Positions 7,171 through 9,677 of a DNA stretch of 9,677 bases are shown here, one piece after another. Position numbers and translations under genes: made by a program. This stretch comes from Gammaproteobacteria bacterium (GTDB lineage: Bacteria; Pseudomonadota; Gammaproteobacteria; Burkholderiales; Burkholderiaceae_C). Where the stretch lies: NCBI GenBank assembly GCA_030054245.1, contig JASGCH010000036.1, positions 1 to 9,677 of the forward strand, given 5' to 3'. Positions within the stretch are counted from its first letter, which is position 1; each line of letters starts with the position of its first letter. Below the pieces are notes generated by a model that saw only the letters and a program-made list of their open reading frames with translations, did not search any database and was not told the DNA's origin.

Positions 7171-7427
7171 CATCTTTTCTAGGCTCGCCAGCGGACTTTA
7201 TCATCAAAAAGGTACATTCACAGATACCATCAACTTGCACCGGTAATAGGTATTTTAACATAAATTTCCCCAACACTAGACCTTCGCTGGGAGCAAAAAA
7301 ACTTTAGCTGGGCGATTTGGTAGTCCGTTGGCGTTTACACAAAAGTCTTCACATAAAATTAACCGGTGACTGAATTAAACCCAAACCCCTTCCACATTAG
7401 CTAGATTTTAAAGCAAAATCCCAACCA
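7171..7427. other. Intergenic stretch between SWIB gene and atp promoter
   Basis: Together with 7028-7170 this makes a 400-nt interval without a firmly identified gene. A weak AT-rich inverted repeat (GATTTT, AAAGC, AAAATC at 7404-7420) follows the SWIB stop but lacks a T tract, so I see no convincing terminator. An unrecognised 54-codon minus-strand frame (7097-7261) crosses the promoter. No tRNA, DnaA-box cluster or long repeat is visible. Confidence 0.4.
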
Positions 7428-7706
7428 TCACGACAAATGATTACTCAAAATCTTCGACAGCTCAAACATAGAAACCTGTTTTTTACCAAAAATCGCCAAT
7501 AGCTTATCATCTGCATTGATATTTCTTTTGTTGGCGGCGTCTTGCAAATTATGCTTCTTGATGTATTCCCAAATTTTAGCCACCACCGCCGTTCTAGGCA
7601 TAGCTTGGCTACCAACCACCGCCGCTAAAGCTGGGCTTACATTCATAGGCTTCATAAAAGCTGAATTTTGTCCTTGACTCTTGTTTGTAGTTTTTTTCTC
7701 TGGCAT
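7428..7706 (-). CDS. SWIB/MDM2 (BAF60b) domain protein
   Basis: This 92-residue protein is a single SWIB domain (about residues 16-91) behind a short polar Lys/Thr/Asn/Gln tail. Diagnostic stretches are AFMKPMNVSPALAAVVG, PRTAVVAKIWEYIKKHNLQD, and NINADDKLLAIFGKKQVSMF, the usual order for the SWIB fold. SWIB domains are best known from eukaryotic chromatin-remodelling subunits. Free-standing bacterial versions occur in Chlamydia and several proteobacteria, where a role with DNA or the nucleoid is suspected but unsettled. The ATG at 7706 has the strong SD AAAGGAG 5 nt upstream (7712-7718). It is co-directional with the atp operon 400 nt downstream and divergent from mrdA. It is probably its own transcription unit. 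Confidence 0.9.
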   Translation of the reverse strand: MPEKKTTNKSQGQNSAFMKPMNVSPALAAVVGSQAMPRTAVVAKIWEYIKKHNLQDAANKRNINADDKLLAIFGKKQVSMFELSKILSNHLS

Positions 7707-7718
7707 AAGAACTCCTTT

Positions 7719-7747
7719 AATATAAAATGTAACCGAATATAAAATGT
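7719..7747 (-). repeat. Tandem 12-bp direct repeat in the SWIB leader
   Basis: AATATAAAATGT (plus-strand reading) occurs exactly at 7719-7730 and 7736-7747, a 17-bp period. The second copy runs into nine T residues (7747-7755), an A9 tract in the transcript. Both lie between the predicted SWIB transcript start and the SD, so they would be in the 5' untranslated RNA or form a site for a DNA-binding protein. Confidence 0.7.
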
Positions 7748-7768
7748 TTTTTTTTGATCAACTCTTCT

Positions 7769-7797
7769 ATTATAGCCTAGGTTTGGTATTTTGACAT
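7769..7797 (-). promoter_or_regulatory. Likely promoter of the SWIB gene
   Basis: The minus strand has a perfect -10 TATAAT (7769-7774) and, at 17-bp spacing, ATGTCA (7792-7797), matching TTGACA at 4 of 6. The start point would be near 7762, giving a leader of about 55 nt. The same DNA read on the plus strand has TATTAT at 7768-7773 and TTGACA at 7791-7796, but neither has a well-spaced partner, so I cannot place the mrdA promoter with any certainty. Confidence 0.55.
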
Positions 7798-7807
7798 TGT
7801 AAACAAC

Positions 7808-7830
7808 ATTTCCTCCATTTTGGAGGAGGT
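7808..7830 (+). repeat. Hairpin pairing a Shine-Dalgarno with an anti-SD
   Basis: TCCTCCA (7811-7817) and TGGAGGA (7821-7827) are a perfect 7-bp inverted repeat with a TTT loop. On the plus strand two G-U pairs and one A-U pair extend the stem to 10. The right arm plus following bases reads GGAGGAGG, an ideal SD, yet the mrdA ATG is about 42 nt further on and no start codon lies at SD distance. It may be a protein operator or an RNA element in the mrdA leader. Confidence 0.55.
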
Positions 7831-7871
7831 ACACCAGAACTCCCTTACAACTCGCGGCATCCCCTCAATGT

Positions 7872-9677
7872 ATGTATTTGTCCCAACATAAATCTATAGT
7901 CCAATTGAAGTTGGGTAGTGCTTTGATTGTGGCTCTAAGCATAGTGCTCATCGCACGCTTCATGTATTTACAAATTTGGGATCATGATGATTTATTTTCT
8001 CAAGCAGAGAATAACCGCACCATCTTATTGCCAATAACACCCACCCGGGGGAAAATACTCGATCGCCATGGTGAAACTTTAGCCACTAATCAAATATATT
8101 TTCAAATAGTATTACATCCTCATAAACTGTCCAAAGGTCTAAAAGAAGTCCTACTGTCTCTAAAGCCATTGCTAGACTTGGATGCAGAAAAACTTTATTC
8201 TAAGCTGTCAAAAAAATGGTCGTATAAAACCCCGATTATTCTTAAGAAACCATTAAGCGACGAAGAATTAGCCAAATTTTTGAGTCAACAATATCGATTT
8301 CCTGAATTAGAGTTATCGACTTATACTGAGAGATATTACCCATTTAAAGACAGTGCCAGTCATGTTTTAGGTTATGTGGGCGCAATCAGTAAACAAGAAT
8401 ATAAACATTTAGAAGCAAAAGGTAAACATGGGAATTACCGAGGAACTAGCGCCATAGGCAAAACCGGTATTGAGCAGTATTATGAAGAACAACTACATGG
8501 AACCACTGGACTACAAACTCTAGAAGTCACCGCATCCAGCAAGATTACGCAATTGGTAGAAGACAACCCAGCTGTGCCTGGCGTCACCCTACGCCTATCT
8601 TTGGATATAAAACTACAACAACTTATTGAAAAACTTTTGGAAACTAAAAAAGGTGCAGTGGTGGTACTCAACGCCCAGTCTGGTGAGATTCTAGCCATGG
8701 TTAGTAAACCCAATTACGACTTAAATTTATTTAATAACGGAATCCGTAAAACCGATTGGGAAGAATTATTACACAACGAAAACAAACCTTTACTACACAG
8801 AGCGTTAAATGGCGTCTATCCTCCAGGCTCTACTTATAAACCCTTTATGGCTTTGGCGGCTTTAGAATTAGGTGTACGCAAACCAGAAGATAACCTAGTC
8901 GATCCGGGTTATTTTCAGCTAGGCGAACATATTTTTCTTGATGATAAACCGGGAGGGCATGGGGTGGTGAATATGTACAAAGCCATTGTTGAATCGTGCA
9001 ACACTTATTTTTATAAATTGGCTTTTGATATGACTATAGATAGAATCTATAACAAGTTGTATGAATTTGGGTTTGGTCAGACCACGGGGATTGATTTGCG
9101 ACATGAAGCCAAAGGTATCTTGCCTTCAGTTGCCTGGAAACAAAACCAAGCACAGTATCAATCCAATCCTCAATGGAGTTTAGGAGACACCATTTCAGTG
9201 GGCATAGGACAAGGATTTAACAGCTTTAGTCCACTACAATTAGCGGTTGGCGCGGCTTTTATAGCCAATGGGGGGTATAAAGTAACCCCTCGCCTGCTAT
9301 CCTCCCAAAATCTGGTGTCCGGGACGACTCTATTTCAGCCTAATAGGACTAAACTTCCTATACAAACCAAGAACTTAGAATTTATTACCCAAGCTATGCA
9401 GGGGGTAAACCAAACGGGTACAGCCCGAAAAGCCTTCAGTGGAAGTTCTTATTTTTCCGCAGGAAAAACCGGAACTGCACAGGTATTTAGCCTCAATCAA
9501 GGGGAAACCTACAACACCAAAACCTTATCTAAAAAACTTCACGATCATGCCTTGTATATAGGCTTTGCCCAACAAAATTACCAGCAATACGCGATTTCAG
9601 TGGTGGTTGAAAATGCTGGATTTGGAGCTGAAAGTGCCGCGCCCATTGCCCGCCAAGTATTTGATTATTTAATGAAA
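7872..9677 (+). CDS. mrdA: Penicillin-binding protein 2 (elongasome transpeptidase), 3' end outside window
   Basis: This class B PBP cross-links peptidoglycan during side-wall growth together with RodA and MreBCD. 602 codons are visible, with no stop before the edge (E. coli PBP2 is 633 residues). It has a short cytoplasmic tail, a membrane anchor at about 14-35, a dimerisation/pedestal region starting TRGKILDRHGETLATN (58-73), and GIEQYYEEQLHG. The transpeptidase motifs are the SxxK serine STYK 320-323, SCN 375-377 and KTG 532-534. Asp344, Asp357, His363 and Cys376 match the zinc site described in Acinetobacter PBP2. MrdA rather than FtsI is indicated by YPPGST, GHG and GIEQYYE. The ATG at 7872 gives a normal N-terminus but has no SD. 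It stands alone here, without mre genes upstream. Confidence 0.96.
   Translation, partial: MYLSQHKSIVQLKLGSALIVALSIVLIARFMYLQIWDHDDLFSQAENNRTILLPITPTRGKILDRHGETLATNQIYFQIVLHPHKLSKGLKEVLLSLKPLLDLDAEKLYSKLSKKWSYKTPIILKKPLSDEELAKFLSQQYRFPELELSTYTERYYPFKDSASHVLGYVGAISKQEYKHLEAKGKHGNYRGTSAIGKTGIEQYYEEQLHGTTGLQTLEVTASSKITQLVEDNPAVPGVTLRLSLDIKLQQLIEKLLETKKGAVVVLNAQSGEILAMVSKPNYDLNLFNNGIRKTDWEELLHNENKPLLHRALNGVYPPGSTYKPFMALAALELGVRKPEDNLVDPGYFQLGEHIFLDDKPGGHGVVNMYKAIVESCNTYFYKLAFDMTIDRIYNKLYEFGFGQTTGIDLRHEAKGILPSVAWKQNQAQYQSNPQWSLGDTISVGIGQGFNSFSPLQLAVGAAFIANGGYKVTPRLLSSQNLVSGTTLFQPNRTKLPIQTKNLEFITQAMQGVNQTGTARKAFSGSSYFSAGKTGTAQVFSLNQGETYNTKTLSKKLHDHALYIGFAQQNYQQYAISVVVENAGFGAESAAPIARQVFDYLMK

Noticed and set aside
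7404..7420. An inverted repeat after the SWIB stop as a possible terminator.
   Set aside because: The stem is six pairs, nearly all A-T, and is not followed by a T tract, so it would be too weak for intrinsic termination.
7652..7834. A 60-codon minus-strand frame overlapping the start of the SWIB gene.
   Set aside because: It covers the SWIB promoter, leader and first codons in another frame, has no family resemblance, and its start lies upstream of the predicted transcript start.
8480..8713. A 77-codon minus-strand frame inside mrdA.
   Set aside because: It lies opposite clearly conserved PBP2 coding sequence, and its Ser/Thr/Cys-rich product looks like an antisense shadow. The 61-codon frame at 8919-9104 is rejected for the same reason.

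Overview
The window carries almost a whole F-type ATP synthase operon on the minus strand, then a small SWIB-domain gene on the same strand, then a divergent plus-strand gene for the cell-wall transpeptidase PBP2 that runs off the right edge. The organism looks like a rather AT-rich betaproteobacterium, perhaps Burkholderiales-like. The reasons are the wording of the c subunit (ARQPELMNPLQTK, MFAFANPF), the a-subunit C-terminus (YLGQAHETH), the beta subunit (KVIDLVCPFAKGGKVGLF) and a short Lys-containing SWIB protein of the kind I associate with Burkholderiales. This placement rests on remembered family sequences, not on a search.

Layout, in the direction of transcription of the minus-strand genes: SWIB gene (7706-7428); a 400-nt interval with the likely operon promoter (-10 TATAAT at 7142-7147) and a 29-codon leader ORF (7113-7024); then atpI, atpB, atpE, atpF, atpH, atpA, atpG, atpD and the first 17 codons of atpC, which leaves at the left edge. 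This is the usual proteobacterial order I-B-E-F-H-A-G-D-C. atpI, B, E and F make or assist the membrane sector and stator; H, A, G, D and C make the stator connection and the catalytic F1 head. All key residues I checked are present: the c-subunit Asp60, the a-subunit Arg207, the Walker A motifs of alpha and beta, the beta catalytic Glu182 and the alpha arginine finger Arg377. The enzyme should therefore be a normal proton-driven synthase.

Two genes (atpD, atpA) have a better start a few codons inside the longest reading frame, at an ATG placed correctly behind a Shine-Dalgarno sequence; atpB also has an inner ATG, but without one.

The plus-strand gene at the right is mrdA/pbpA (PBP2, the elongasome transpeptidase), complete at its start and open at its end, so its stop codon lies outside the window. 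It shares a 165-nt divergent intergenic region with the SWIB gene. That region holds a SWIB promoter, a tandem 12-bp repeat and a striking hairpin in which a perfect Shine-Dalgarno sequence pairs with its own anti-SD.

Most of the window is ordinary housekeeping sequence. I see no mobile element, CRISPR array, tRNA, rRNA or convincing intrinsic terminator. The best candidate for something undescribed is the leader ORF in front of atpI: it sits just behind a good -10 box, has a strong ribosome binding site, and overlaps the start of atpI, which has no good ribosome binding site of its own, by ATGA.
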